Origin: Clostridiales bacterium
GTDB taxonomy: Bacteria > Bacillota > Dethiobacteria > Dethiobacterales > Dethiobacteraceae
Direction of reading: 5' to 3'
DNA length: 64,000 nt
Assembly: GCA_018335855.1 (NCBI GenBank)
Contig: JAGXRM010000037.1
Location: forward strand, 62,001 to 126,000
Part shown: positions 55,617 to 64,000 of the stretch, in pieces
Layout of the letters: every line of letters starts with the position of its first letter
How positions within the stretch are numbered: position 1 is the stretch's first letter
Position numbers and translations under genes: made by a program
The notes under the pieces: model-generated
The model's database searches: none
What the model saw: only the letters and a program-made list of their open reading frames with translations
Told to the model about the DNA's origin: nothing

Positions 55617-56693
55617 ATGGAAAGCCGGTTCGAAGTTACTCTGAATCTGGGGGAAAGAATTCCGGCCAAAGAATTACTGTTATTGCTGGAATACATTGAC
55701 CATTTAGGTTCGTTAAATCAGGCATCGGAAAAAGCCGGTCTTTCTTATCGTTATTCCTGGGGATTACTTAACCGTGCGGAGAAAGCACTTGACAAAACCT
55801 TGGTCGTACGCCAGACCGGGGGAGCTTCCGGCGGCGGTACCTGTCTAACCAATGAAGGGAAAAGACTTCTGGGCCATTTGAGGACACTCCAACGGGAAGT
55901 GCAAAGCCAAATTGATACGTTATTAGCAGAGAATAGTAACAACCCGGATAAAACACTCATGCTTGCCAGTACAATGGAACCTGTGGTTACAGGGCTATTA
56001 GATGTTTTGGAACAAGCATATTTCCTGGACACAGGAATTACTGTGCGGCATATAGCTGCCGGCAGCGGGCAAGCCATCGCCATGGCCATGTCCGGCCGGG
56101 TTGACATGATTCTGACCCACGCACCAGAATTAGAAGATAAATTTGTCCGTGAAGGCTGGGCGTTGCGCCGCTTGCCAGTCATGAGTAATAACTATGTATT
56201 TGTGGGGCCTGAAAATGATCCGGCAGGAATCGGCGATGCAAACGACGTAAAAGACGTGCTGCAAAGGATTGCACAGAGTGCCTCTCCTTTTATCAGCCGT
56301 GGTGACCGCTCCGGCACCCACCTTTTTGAAGTTTCTCTATGGCAGGAAACGGGTATAAATCCTGAGGGGAAAGCATGGTATCATGTGAGCCGTAATGTAT
56401 TAGGCAGTTTTGGGGCTCTTGGCCTTGCTGAAGAACATAACGGATACACAATCGTAGATAAGGCCAGCTATGTTTCAGCCCGGCAAACTCTCCATATCTT
56501 GTTTGATGACGACCCAATCCTGCGAAATGTTTTTTCTGTCTTAACGATTAACCGGGCTAAAGCCGTCGTCAATCAGGAAGCGGCAGACCAGTTTGCCGAC
56601 TGGCTGCAATCGCCCCGTGCTGCCCGAATTATCAAGGAATTCGGGATCCGGGAATATAAGACGACACTGTTTACTCCCATTAAAGACGATTAA
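55617..56693 (+). CDS. ModE-type HTH regulator fused to a tungstate/molybdate-like binding domain
   Basis: A 358-residue protein. The N terminus is a ModE-type winged HTH (LLLLLEYIDHLGSLNQASEK, with SYRYSWGLLNRAE and TGGASGGGTCLT). The rest (about 105-355) is a TupA-like PBP fold (ASTMEPVVTGLLDVLEQ; ISRGDRSGTHLFE), like tungstate-binding proteins. It reads as a one-component sensor of an oxyanion. No transporter gene is adjacent. ATG 55617 follows GAGAGG with nine-base spacing; an ATG three codons earlier is too close to it. Confidence 0.88.
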   Translation: MESRFEVTLNLGERIPAKELLLLLEYIDHLGSLNQASEKAGLSYRYSWGLLNRAEKALDKTLVVRQTGGASGGGTCLTNEGKRLLGHLRTLQREVQSQIDTLLAENSNNPDKTLMLASTMEPVVTGLLDVLEQAYFLDTGITVRHIAAGSGQAIAMAMSGRVDMILTHAPELEDKFVREGWALRRLPVMSNNYVFVGPENDPAGIGDANDVKDVLQRIAQSASPFISRGDRSGTHLFEVSLWQETGINPEGKAWYHVSRNVLGSFGALGLAEEHNGYTIVDKASYVSARQTLHILFDDDPILRNVFSVLTINRAKAVVNQEAADQFADWLQSPRAARIIKEFGIREYKTTLFTPIKDD

Positions 56694-56768
56694 CGACATT
56701 GTCTTTCTCGCATTGAAGCTCCAAAAGTAACGGGCGCAGTCAAATTGACTGCGCTCCACTTTATCATG

Positions 56769-57656
56769 TCAGGGTTCACTGCTTATAATGTTCTCGTCAG
56801 GCTGCTTTTTTCCTTTGCACATCACAGGCAAAAGACATCGGGCAGTAACAGAAAAAAGTACTATCACTCCCCCTAATAAGGCCCATGAACCCGGTACTTC
56901 TCCAATAAACAGCAGTACCCAGACAGGATTCAGTATTGGTTCAACAACAGGGATGAGAATGGCATCCAGTGCAGTAACGTGCTTAATAGCAACCGTATAC
57001 ATAATGTAAGACAAACCCAGTTGAAACACACCCAGCCCGGCTATGGTCACCCATCCTGCTATATCTAAACGAGGCTGTCCCGTTAAAAATGGCAGTGCAA
57101 TAACTGCTGTTAAAATGTTTCCATAAAGTACGGATTCCAAAGGGGATCCGTCTTTTTGTTTCCGCAGGCACAGCACCATCACTGCAAAGCACATACCGCT
57201 CAACATCGCAAAAATATTGCCAAGCATGTAACCGGGGGATAAGTCATCGATAAAAAACAGGATCATCCCTCCGATGACAGTAACAACAGTAATCCAGTCC
57301 GCCAATCCGGTCCGTTCTTTCAGAAACCAGGCACCGAACAGCGCCACATACACCGGAGCCGTATATTGTAGTAAGATCGCATTGGCTGCTGTCGTCATTT
57401 TGGTTGCGGCAACAAACGTAATCACTGTCCCTGCGTACGCTACAGCACCGCCAAGCTGCGCAGAACTGCCTGTCCATTTTGGTTTCCTCACATAGACAAA
57501 AAATAAGAGCGCCGCTATAGCGCTTCGCGAACCAGCAATAGCAATGGGGTGCCAGGGAATCAGTTTTATCAGAAGTCCGCCCATACTCCACAGCAAGGCT
57601 GTGATAATCAAAAGAACCACAGCTTTGGAACGTCCAAATTCTTTTTCTGTCATCAT
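56769..57656 (-). CDS. EamA/DMT family transporter
   Basis: A 295-residue membrane protein with ten predicted helices in two EamA repeats (VLLIITALLWSMGGLLIKL; MLGNIFAMLSGMCFAVMVL). The substrate cannot be told from sequence; DMT members export amino acids or metabolites. Monocistronic, convergent with the ModE-type gene. Confidence 0.88.
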   Translation of the reverse strand: MMTEKEFGRSKAVVLLIITALLWSMGGLLIKLIPWHPIAIAGSRSAIAALLFFVYVRKPKWTGSSAQLGGAVAYAGTVITFVAATKMTTAANAILLQYTAPVYVALFGAWFLKERTGLADWITVVTVIGGMILFFIDDLSPGYMLGNIFAMLSGMCFAVMVLCLRKQKDGSPLESVLYGNILTAVIALPFLTGQPRLDIAGWVTIAGLGVFQLGLSYIMYTVAIKHVTALDAILIPVVEPILNPVWVLLFIGEVPGSWALLGGVIVLFSVTARCLLPVMCKGKKQPDENIISSEP

Positions 57657-57837
57657 AGCTCTCCCTTAAGCGGCATCGTTTCGATATACGTTAATACGCT
57701 TTTCTTTCGTCAAAGGATTTGAAATTCCCTTTAATCCTAGAATCCGCGTTTAATGAAAAACATGTCGCGTCATAATCCACACGGAATAATTCGAAACATT
57801 GACCAGCATTCTGCTAAATGGTAAGATGAAGAGCTAA

Positions 57838-57867
57838 CAAAAAAAATGATGCCTAAACACAGGCATC
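57838..57867 (-). terminator. Second terminator downstream of rubrerythrin
   Basis: 7-bp stem GATGCCT / AGGCATC followed on the minus strand by eight T residues. It backs up the terminator at 57903-57933 and insulates the EamA gene. The remaining 57657-57837 stretch shows nothing clear. Confidence 0.8.
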
Positions 57868-57902
57868 AGCAGCAGATTTACGCTTTAAGCCGACATTCCA
57901 TT

Positions 57903-57933
57903 AAAAAATCCCAAACCATCTGGCCTGGGATTT
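57903..57933 (-). terminator. Terminator after rubrerythrin
   Basis: 8-bp stem AAATCCCA / TGGGATTT around GGCCAGATGGTT, followed on the minus strand by six T residues. Confidence 0.8.
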
Positions 57934-57958
57934 GAATTCTATTCTGCTGTGAAGCAGC

Positions 57959-58552
57959 TTAGTACGTTTCTACAAACACTTCGAAATGAGCCTGGGGATG
58001 AATACACGCCGGACATTCTTCCGGAGCATCCGCTCCTTCATGCACATAACCGCAGTTCCCGCATTTCCACAGAATACTACCGTCTTTCTTAAAAACTTTT
58101 CCATTCTGAATGTTATCAGCAAGCTTATTATAACGGGTCTCATGTCTCTTCTCTGCAGATGCAATCATCATAAATGCTGCTGCAATTTCCGGATACCCTT
58201 CTTCTTCAGCAACCTTGGCAAACGCTGGATATAAATCTGCCCACTCTTCGTTTTCTCCGCTTGCTGCTGCCTGTAGATTCTCAAGGGTAGTCCCCTGAGC
58301 AACAGGATACATAGCACTAATTTCGATCATTGAGGGTAACTCGTCTTCGAACCCTGCAAGAAGAAATTTGTAAAACCTTTTAGCATGTTCTTTTTCATTG
58401 TCAGCAGTTTCAATAAAGATATTTTTGATTTGCTTGTACCCTTCTTTATCCGCTATGGAAGCATAATACGTGTACCGGTTGCGGGCCTGTGATTCACCGG
58501 CAAAAGACTTCAAAAGATTTTCCGCTGTTTTTGTCCCTTTTAAGCTTTTCAT
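57959..58552 (-). CDS. Rubrerythrin
   Basis: A 197-residue NADH peroxidase of anaerobes: ferritin-like diiron domain (about 1-145; ESQARNRYTYYAS, EKEHAKRFYKF, EKRHETRYNKL with Glu/His ligands) and a C-terminal rubredoxin-type Cys4 site (CGNCGYVHEG...CPACIHP). It detoxifies hydrogen peroxide. It follows a perR-like gene by 20 bp. Confidence 0.95.
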   Translation of the reverse strand: MKSLKGTKTAENLLKSFAGESQARNRYTYYASIADKEGYKQIKNIFIETADNEKEHAKRFYKFLLAGFEDELPSMIEISAMYPVAQGTTLENLQAAASGENEEWADLYPAFAKVAEEEGYPEIAAAFMMIASAEKRHETRYNKLADNIQNGKVFKKDGSILWKCGNCGYVHEGADAPEECPACIHPQAHFEVFVETY

Positions 58553-58572
58553 GAATAATCTCCCCTTTGTTC

Positions 58573-58977
58573 TTAGTTTTTCTTATTAAGGCAACCTGGA
58601 CAGATACCTTTATAATACACACTTTTTTCCTTGATTTTAAACTGTGATAGCTCTTCTGTTTCAACACCGTCAATATCTATTGTAAAATCATAAATCTCTT
58701 TACACTCTTCACACTTAAAGTGTCCATGGTTTGGAATATTCACATCATATCTTGTTTCATTGTCTTCAATTGTGATAAGCCTGACTAAATTCGCTTGAAG
58801 AAAAAGCTTGAGCGTATTATAAACCGTGGTTTTTGATAACGTCGGAAGCTCCTTTACCAGATCATTATAAATCTCGTCTACCGTTGGATGGTTTTGCTTA
58901 TCAAGTAAATACTCTAACACTTTAACTCTATTATATAACGGCTTTATATTGTTTTTTACCAAATACTCATGAACCAC
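58573..58977 (-). CDS. PerR-like Fur family regulator
   Basis: A 134-residue Fur-family protein with winged HTH (TVDEIYNDLVKELPTLSKTTVYNTLKLF when read in parts), regulatory-site His/Asp (HGHFKCEECKEIYDF) and two CxxC zinc pairs (CEEC, CPGC). Its pairing with rubrerythrin supports a peroxide-sensing role. GAGAGGGG precedes the ATG. Confidence 0.9.
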   Translation of the reverse strand: MVHEYLVKNNIKPLYNRVKVLEYLLDKQNHPTVDEIYNDLVKELPTLSKTTVYNTLKLFLQANLVRLITIEDNETRYDVNIPNHGHFKCEECKEIYDFTIDIDGVETEELSQFKIKEKSVYYKGICPGCLNKKN

Positions 58978-59017
58978 ATTAATCCCCTCTCTCTAATCAT
59001 CAGGGATACTCTTGTAA

Positions 59018-59076
59018 TCATTACAAAATTATAATCCTTACTAATCCATTATACTTCCAAATATATATCACGTCAA
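59018..59076 (-). promoter_or_regulatory. perR promoter with a weak Per-box candidate
   Basis: Minus-strand TTGACG (59071-59076), 17-bp spacer, TATAAT (59048-59053). Downstream ATTATAATTTTGTAAT (about 59020-59035) is a partial match to the PerR consensus TTATAATNATTATAA, suggesting autoregulation. Confidence 0.55.
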
Positions 59077-59178
59077 CTTCTTCTTGTTATACGCCCTTGT
59101 TTGTATTATCGGCGCTATAATTATCCATTTGACCATTGAGAATCCAAACACTCGTTAAGCCTAAAAAGTTTATTACAT

Positions 59179-59511
59179 TTGGCTAAAGATAGGCAAACGG
59201 CAATTGTTCTTGTTGGTATTGCGCTGTATGGCGCCGGATACGGAGCTTTCCTCACTAATGTTCCGGCTTTCCTAATTGCCGTAAAAGGCTTCAATCCTTC
59301 CCTTGTCGGTATTTTCTTTTCTTTGTTTTACGTTGCTATCAGTGCTTCACAAGTCTTAACAGGACAGTTATCCGATAAATACGGCAGAAAATTATTTATG
59401 ATTATCGGGCTTTACACCAGCGGTATCGGGGCTCTTTACAAAAAAGATGTGATAGCGTCCCGCTGCCCCACCTTTTTATCTTCACCTATAATACCGTATG
59501 ATTTTGTATAG
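59179..59511 (+). pseudogene. MFS transporter N-terminal fragment
   Basis: The frame encodes the first ~85 residues of a major facilitator (ALYGAGYGAFLTNVPAFLIA; the loop motif GQLSDKYGRKLFMIIG) and then runs into unrelated sequence, stopping at 110 residues against about 400 for the family. The only start is TTG without a ribosome binding site. A relic of deletion. Confidence 0.75.
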
Positions 59512-59595
59512 TTACTGGAAGGATTTTGTAATTTTTCGTCGAATCTTGAATGTGATATTATTAGCAAGCTTAAACACAGGAAGGGGATGATTTTA

Positions 59596-61521
59596 ATGTC
59601 TCTAATGGGCAAAAAAAATGAAACGACTTCTGTTAAAAAAGAGGGGATTGCTTTTGGCCTGAAACAAAAAATTATGTTCGCTTTTATCGCGCTAGTGGCA
59701 TTATCAGGGATTCTAATAATTACGGTAACGATACAACGGAGTACAGCTTTTCTTGAAGAACAGGGGCGTATGGAAATTGACGGGAGCCTGAAAGCGCTCG
59801 AACAGATTATTCAACAGGAGGCAGAAGGACTCCATGGAATGCTTGAAGTTATAAGCAGTTATCCCGGTCTGGCTAAAGCCGTTGCAGATGAAGACAGGGA
59901 AGCTGTTGCCATCATACTGCAGCCTATTTTTCATGCAGTTAAAGAAGCTACTGGCGTGACTAACCTTCAGGTTAATGATAAACGCTTACACGCCTTTTAC
60001 CGTGCACACAAACCTGAAGAATTCGGGGATGATTTGAGTTCTCGCGTCATTCTTCGTAAAGTGGCTAATGAGAAACAAGGGGTTGAGGGCTTTGATATGG
60101 GTCGCTCCGGACTGGCGCTAAGGGCGGCACTGCCTCTCACTGACGAATACGGATTCGTAATGGGTGTGATCGAAATTGGCAAACTATTAAACAATGATTA
60201 CCTGGATAATTTATCTGAGCGCCTCGGTGTTAACCTAACCATCTTCCAGGGCGACGAGCGAATCGCTACCACAGTTCTGACGGCTGACGGTGAGAGAGCT
60301 GTGGGCACAAAAATCGCCCATTCCGAAATCTTAAAGGATGTGTTGGCAGGAGGTGGGCGCTGGGCCGGACAATTGGTCATTGTGGGCAGCAATAATATAT
60401 TCGGAGCATATTCGGCAATCCGGGATGTTGAAGGAAATATTACTGGTATGCTTTTCACCGGCCAATCTGCTGTAGCGTATGAAACCCGTAAGAAGCAAGA
60501 CCTGAGGCTTGCCATTCTTCTTCTGATTATCAGCCTGGGAATCACAGCAGTCCTTGCCCTCATTCTTTCCACCAGGATTGTTGGCCCCATAATCAGTTTA
60601 TCAGCAGTATTAAAAAAGATTGCCGCAGGTAATTTTATTGTTGAGATTAAAGACTATGGTAAAGATGAAATAGGCATAATTGCCAGAGCTGTAAAGGATA
60701 TGACCCATGATTTAAGGGAATTGTTTGCTTCCGTAGCAAATTCCTCGCAAAGTGTTGAACAGCTTGCCGGAGGGGTATCAGGTGCTTCCGACAATATTTC
60801 AATATCTATTCAGGATGTAGCCAGCTCTGTTAATGAAGTAGCTGCTGCGACAAGTGAACTAAGTACTTCGGCACAGGATATGACCCACGAATCCACGCTT
60901 GTCGCCGAAAAAGCTGAATACGGCGAAAAAGAAATGAACAAGGCTCTGGAGCAGATGAAATTGATTGAAGATAGCTTCCGGCAGTTGAAGGTGAACATTG
61001 AGCAGCTTGGCCAGAGATCCGCCAGTATCGGAGAAATTGTCAAAGTCATCAATGATATCTCCGAGCAGACAAACTTGCTGGCGCTAAACGCAGCCATTGA
61101 AGCGGCCCGTGCGGGGGAATACGGTCGGGGCTTCGCAGTGGTGGCGGACGAAGTGCGGAAACTGGCAGAACAGTCTTCCACGTCAACCAAGGAAATTGAG
61201 CGCCTGATTTCGGGAACGCAGGTAGACTCTGCCGAGGCGGTAAAGGGCATGGAACAGAGTTCCGCCGCTGTTGACGTGGGAATTACGGTGATGTTAAACT
61301 CATCAAAAACATTCGGCGAAATTGTCCTTTCAATCAAAGGTCTTCTCGCTAAGATACAGGACGTTGCATCCTCATCCCAGGAGCTAAGCGCATCGAGCCA
61401 GGAGGTGGCGGCATCAACAGAGGAACAATCGGCTTCCATTGAAGAAATCAGTGCCGCGGCAGAAGAATTAAAACAGGCAGCTAAGACCCTCTCTGAGGAA
61501 CTAAATAAATTCAATTTTTAA
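59596..61521 (+). CDS. Methyl-accepting chemotaxis protein
   Basis: A 641-residue receptor: first membrane helix (about 25-45), extracytoplasmic Cache-type sensor domain (about 48-300), second helix (about 305-328), HAMP domain (about 328-380) and the long signalling coiled coil with the hairpin [19 protein letters not shown]. The ligand is unknown. I used ATG 59596, nine bases past AGGAAGGGG; ATG 59587 overlaps that site. Confidence 0.93.
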   Translation: MSLMGKKNETTSVKKEGIAFGLKQKIMFAFIALVALSGILIITVTIQRSTAFLEEQGRMEIDGSLKALEQIIQQEAEGLHGMLEVISSYPGLAKAVADEDREAVAIILQPIFHAVKEATGVTNLQVNDKRLHAFYRAHKPEEFGDDLSSRVILRKVANEKQGVEGFDMGRSGLALRAALPLTDEYGFVMGVIEIGKLLNNDYLDNLSERLGVNLTIFQGDERIATTVLTADGERAVGTKIAHSEILKDVLAGGGRWAGQLVIVGSNNIFGAYSAIRDVEGNITGMLFTGQSAVAYETRKKQDLRLAILLLIISLGITAVLALILSTRIVGPIISLSAVLKKIAAGNFIVEIKDYGKDEIGIIARAVKDMTHDLRELFASVANSSQSVEQLAGGVSGASDNISISIQDVASSVNEVAAATSELSTSAQDMTHESTLVAEKAEYGEKEMNKALEQMKLIEDSFRQLKVNIEQLGQRSASIGEIVKVINDISEQTNLLALNAAIEAARAGEYGRGFAVVADEVRKLAEQSSTSTKEIERLISGTQVDSAEAVKGMEQSSAAVDVGITVMLNSSKTFGEIVLSIKGLLAKIQDVASSSQELSASSQEVAASTEEQSASIEEISAAAEELKQAAKTLSEELNKFNF

Positions 61522-61538
61522 TAGCTTGGAAATTACCA

Positions 61539-61570
61539 TTAAAAAGTGCACTTCAGAAGTGCACTTTTTT
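61539..61570 (+). terminator. Terminator after the chemotaxis gene
   Basis: Stem AAAAAGTGCACTT / AAGTGCACTTTTT with a CAG loop; bidirectional, also ending the convergent cupin gene. Confidence 0.9.
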
Positions 61571-61579
61571 TAGTAGAGC

Positions 61580-61921
61580 CTATTTATCCGCATCGGCTAA
61601 GTCTTCTCCGGGAAAAAGTACTGCTAAAAGCGTTGCCCCCGAGTCATCCCGACACTGGACGCAGTGGGGGACAATAGAATGAAAGTACACACAATCGCCT
61701 GGCTCCAGAGATTCCTTTTTTTTGTCCAGGATAATCTCCACGCCTCCATCCAAGACAAAAAGAAACTCTTCTCCTTCGTGGCTATATGAGTGCCGATCAC
61801 GAATCGTAGCCGGCTCCAGTGTCCCCAAAAACGGCTCCATATGGCGGCGACGAAGATTTGATGCTAATGCTTCGTACGAATATCCATATTTTACGCCCTG
61901 TTTCGACGCCACACGGGCCAC
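61580..61921 (-). CDS. Small cupin-domain protein
   Basis: A 113-residue cupin barrel (HSYSHEGEEFLFVLDGGVEI; LEPGDCVYFHSIVPHCV) like the C-terminal half of XRE-cupin regulators. The frame remains open ~25 codons upstream (EYQVVRKDGRKK) without an ATG and then meets a stop, so the HTH half appears lost. Starting from GTG 61921 is possible. It may be a stand-alone cupin or a truncated regulator. Confidence 0.65.
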   Translation of the reverse strand: MARVASKQGVKYGYSYEALASNLRRRHMEPFLGTLEPATIRDRHSYSHEGEEFLFVLDGGVEIILDKKKESLEPGDCVYFHSIVPHCVQCRDDSGATLLAVLFPGEDLADADK

Positions 61922-62198
61922 TTTTTTCCGCCCGTCTTTACGTACAACTTGATACTCTAAAATATCACGTTTTTACTGTACTTTCATATCTGCAAAACTT
62001 ATCTCCGATCCGTTCTCCATAAGCTTAATCGCATCATAGTTTGAACTCACCTTAATTTGATATAGTAATGAGTTAGGCAGATCTGCTATGTATTTAAAAT
62101 ATTCTGTTTAACATTCGTCTATAATGCCACAAAGAATTAACGGCAACAGATTTACTGTTGCCGTTAACGTATTAGCGGTCATCAATTGATACGTCCTT

Positions 62199-62492
62199 TT
62201 ACATGCAAGCATTCGAGCCCTTAATATAGAAACCCCGGTTAAAAAAGTTATTCGCGTAATCAATTATAGAGCTATTAATATATCGTTCAATAGCTGATGC
62301 ATAAACGACCTTAACACCTTCTGATTCCACAAGTACATCGTCGTCATTGATTAACTCATCCAGAGTTAATTGTAACTGGGGACCGCCTCAACCAAAACCG
62401 CCGAAGGATACCCTTAGCATAGTGTCGGCTGAACCTTTTTTCTCTGTCACAATCTCTTTAAACTTTGTTGCGGCTACTTCTGTAACTTTCAT
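62199..62492 (-). CDS. HesB-like selenoprotein
   Basis: A 97-residue HesB/IscA-fold protein read through an in-frame TGA (62388-62390, residue 35). The sequence around it is SFGGFG-Sec-GGPQLQLTL, where HesB proteins carry an essential Cys, and HesB-like selenoproteins with this context are known in Firmicutes. Homologous sequence continues to the natural stop at 62199. A GGGAGGTG site precedes ATG 62492. A short hairpin (AGTTA/TAACT) follows the TGA but its loop lacks G, so the SECIS is weaker than in the cytochrome. Expected role: iron-sulfur or redox chemistry; unproven. Confidence 0.8.
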
Positions 62493-62688
62493 CGTATTTA
62501 CACCTCCCATTATCAACATCTTATACTAGAACTTATACCCCCTATGGGTATATTTAATTATAGCCATAAAAGCAATCATTGTCAATTCATATTGGCTGTT
62601 TTTCTAAAATTTATCATGCAAGATAGCAATTTATACATAGTACCTTGCATTGATAGGTAGCTTGTTATTTTATAATCAAGCAGCGTTT

Positions 62689-63241
62689 TCAGGAGAGGAT
62701 GGAGACACTATACATCAAAACAGTCTCCGGCAATTTAGAAGTTTCAGATTTGGTACCCATGATTTTATCAAACATAACTATTGTCTGACCGCTTTTAGGA
62801 ACGGTAAAACTGCTTAAGATTCGCGCATAAGCGAGTGCGTAAATACCCGTCTTCGCCGGATTAAACGTACGAGTCTGAAACCGCTTGGCTTCCTCCGAGA
62901 ATAATTACTCTGGTGGCTTTTAGTCTCGTTATTTCATCTCTCGCAGACTTGTTTAATGAATCTTTTAAAGTAAGCAAAATAGGTGCATTATACTTATATG
63001 CCAATGGTGCACCGGCAAGGGCGTCGGCATACTCGTCTGCTCGGGCAAGAACAACCGTCTCCGCTTGCTGCCATCCTGTTTTGGAAACTTCAACGGCCGT
63101 AAGAAATCTGTCAGAACCAAAAATCCTTTGCCCGCCTTCCCCCTGCGCAACAACGCTGCCCCAGGGAATAAGAAAGATAAATACGGATGCTACAAACACT
63201 AAAGCAAAAATAGAAATGGTTACTCTGCTTTTCAACTTCAT
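62689..63241 (-). pseudogene. Cell-wall-binding repeat 2 protein, frameshifted/deleted
   Basis: The first 126 codons give a signal peptide (about 1-33) and one CWB2 repeat (RIFGSDRFLTAVEVS; YADALAGAPLAYKYNAPILL; VIILGGSQAVSDS) before a stop at 62861. A second frame takes over immediately (FNPAKTGIYALAYARIL, then VPKSGQTIVMFDKIMGT) and runs to a stop at 62689. Together they look like an N-terminal repeat joined to an unrelated or C-terminal segment by deletion and frameshift. CWB2 proteins normally carry three repeats. The 62493-62688 gap shows no gene. Confidence 0.7.
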
Positions 63242-63388
63242 TCAGTCCCCCATTTTTTGTTTTCTCTCCCGATTCATATCCAACGGTATAATTCTCCCAG
63301 AAAGCGAAAAAACCCTGTTGTAAAATTGTGGCAGTGATGAAATCGTGGCTAAAAAAATCAAATATTACTTATCCCACAGGAAAAGTAA

Positions 63389-63420
63389 AAAGCCGTCTGG
63401 GTGACGACTTTTTATTTTTA
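63389..63420 (-). terminator. Terminator after hypE
   Basis: Stem AAGCCGTC / GACGACTT (one G-U) followed on the minus strand by TTTTTACTTTT. Confidence 0.7.
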
Positions 63421-63441
63421 TCTTTAACCAGAAAACATAGA

Positions 63442-64000
63442 TCAGCATATTCTAGGTAGCGGGATGCCGGCAGGCATCTCAACAAACCGTGTGCCGCCCG
63501 GCTCTGTTCGCAGGAGGACATCTCCGTTTCCGGAAGCCACTGTGCCGATAATAGCGGCATCGGGGCCAAGCGGATGAGTCTGTAGCAAATCCAATAACTC
63601 TGAAGCAAAGCCCTCTTTGACCACAAAAAGTAATTTCCCTTCATTCGCAAGAGAGAGCGGATCAAGGCCTAACATATCTGCAGCAGCTTTTACTGCCGGT
63701 CTAACGGGCAAACGGCGTTCATCCAGGATGATATTAACACCGGCGGCTTGAGCCAGTTCATTCAGGGATGCAGCCATACCACCCCGGGTTGGATCACGTA
63801 ACCAACATATAGCCGGAAAAAGTGAATCCATTCCGGCCAACATCCCGCTTAAAGGAGCACAGTCACTTTTGACTACAGTTTCAAATGCCAGCCCTTCCCG
63901 CTGAGACAGTACGGCAATACCATGGTCTCCCAGCGTTCCGGAGACAATTATTGAGTCACCCGGCTTGACACAATCCGGCGATAGTGTAAGTCCGCTATAG
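63442..64000 (-). CDS. hypE: Hydrogenase maturation factor HypE (3' part, cut by window edge)
   Basis: The C-terminal ~185 residues of a PurM/AIR-synthase-like ATPase: IVSGTLGDHGIAVLSQREG, RDPTRGGMAASLNELA and the terminal PRIC. HypE converts the carbamoyl group on its C-terminal Cys into thiocyanate for the cyano ligands of [NiFe] hydrogenase. The PRIC tail separates it from the related SelD. The 5' end lies beyond base 64000. Confidence 0.93.
   Translation of the reverse strand, partial: YSGLTLSPDCVKPGDSIIVSGTLGDHGIAVLSQREGLAFETVVKSDCAPLSGMLAGMDSLFPAICWLRDPTRGGMAASLNELAQAAGVNIILDERRLPVRPAVKAAADMLGLDPLSLANEGKLLFVVKEGFASELLDLLQTHPLGPDAAIIGTVASGNGDVLLRTEPGGTRFVEMPAGIPLPRIC

Noticed and set aside
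63442-64000. Selenophosphate synthetase SelD instead of HypE
   Set aside because: The fold is shared, but the terminal PRIC Cys tail is diagnostic for HypE and absent from SelD.
1-64000. CRISPR array or prophage
   Set aside because: No regularly spaced direct repeats, cas genes, or phage structural genes were seen; the accessory patch at 16-19.7 kb contains no integrase or phage proteins.

Overview
The window is the chromosome of an anaerobic, endospore-lineage Firmicute (clostridial or Dethiobacter-like). This is inferred from the sporulation sigma factor SigH, the Firmicutes orders rplKAJL-rpoB and carD-yacL-ispD-ispF-gltX-cysE-cysS, a cysteine T-box, a PyrR attenuator, rubrerythrin/PerR, a Flx-Hdr bifurcating cluster, SLH and cell-wall-binding surface proteins, and a HypE hydrogenase maturase. 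Two in-frame TGA codons that read best as selenocysteine indicate a selenocysteine-decoding organism. No selA, selB, selC or selD is in the window.

Layout. 1-13741 (almost all minus strand): rpoB (cut by the window edge), ribosomal protein genes, nusG, secE, rpmG, tuf, four tRNAs, sigH, rlmB, thyX, mrnC, the T-box controlled cysE-cysS operon, and gltX. 13817-19745: nadE plus a gene-poor accessory patch interrupting the gltX/ispF neighbourhood. The patch is bracketed by two inverted 31-bp repeats and holds a group II intron remnant, a His-rich small protein, a DUF5658-like membrane protein, a decayed gene, a DinJ/YafQ toxin-antitoxin pair and a GreA-like protein. 19728-24155: ispF, ispD, yacL, carD, a MazG-like small gene and an IclR regulator with a structured leader. 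24334-29020: a REP-like palindrome, then carAB behind a PyrR-type attenuator.

29048-33846 is a sulfur/selenium and protein-export group: tatC, a TusA-like protein, a LysR regulator, a YeeE/YedE transporter, tatA, and a Tat-exported split-Soret-type dihaem cytochrome with selenocysteine in its C_GCAxxG_C_C-like domain. A 20-bp motif recurs upstream of tatC, between lysR and yedE, and between yedE and tatA, suggesting a small regulon. 33972-40530 encodes FlxABCD-HdrABC (order hdrB-hdrC-hdrA-flxD-flxC-flxB-flxA), coupling NADH, ferredoxin and disulfide electron transfer. 40818-45119 holds a CitA/DcuS-type two-component system, a TRAP binding protein without its membrane subunits, and a decapitated histidine kinase.

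45220-55511 is mainly cell-envelope related: a TPR membrane protein, a CofE-like ligase, a DUF4015 lipoprotein, an SLH protein, and ftsE-ftsX followed by a PcsB-like coiled coil fused to DUF3048, then a lytic transglycosylase. 55617-64000 carries a ModE-type HTH/solute-binding regulator, an EamA transporter, perR-rubrerythrin, an MFS fragment, a chemotaxis receptor, a cupin protein, a HesB-like selenoprotein, a broken cell-wall-binding protein and the 3' part of hypE. Everything was read by eye; family calls rest on recognised motifs, not on database searches.
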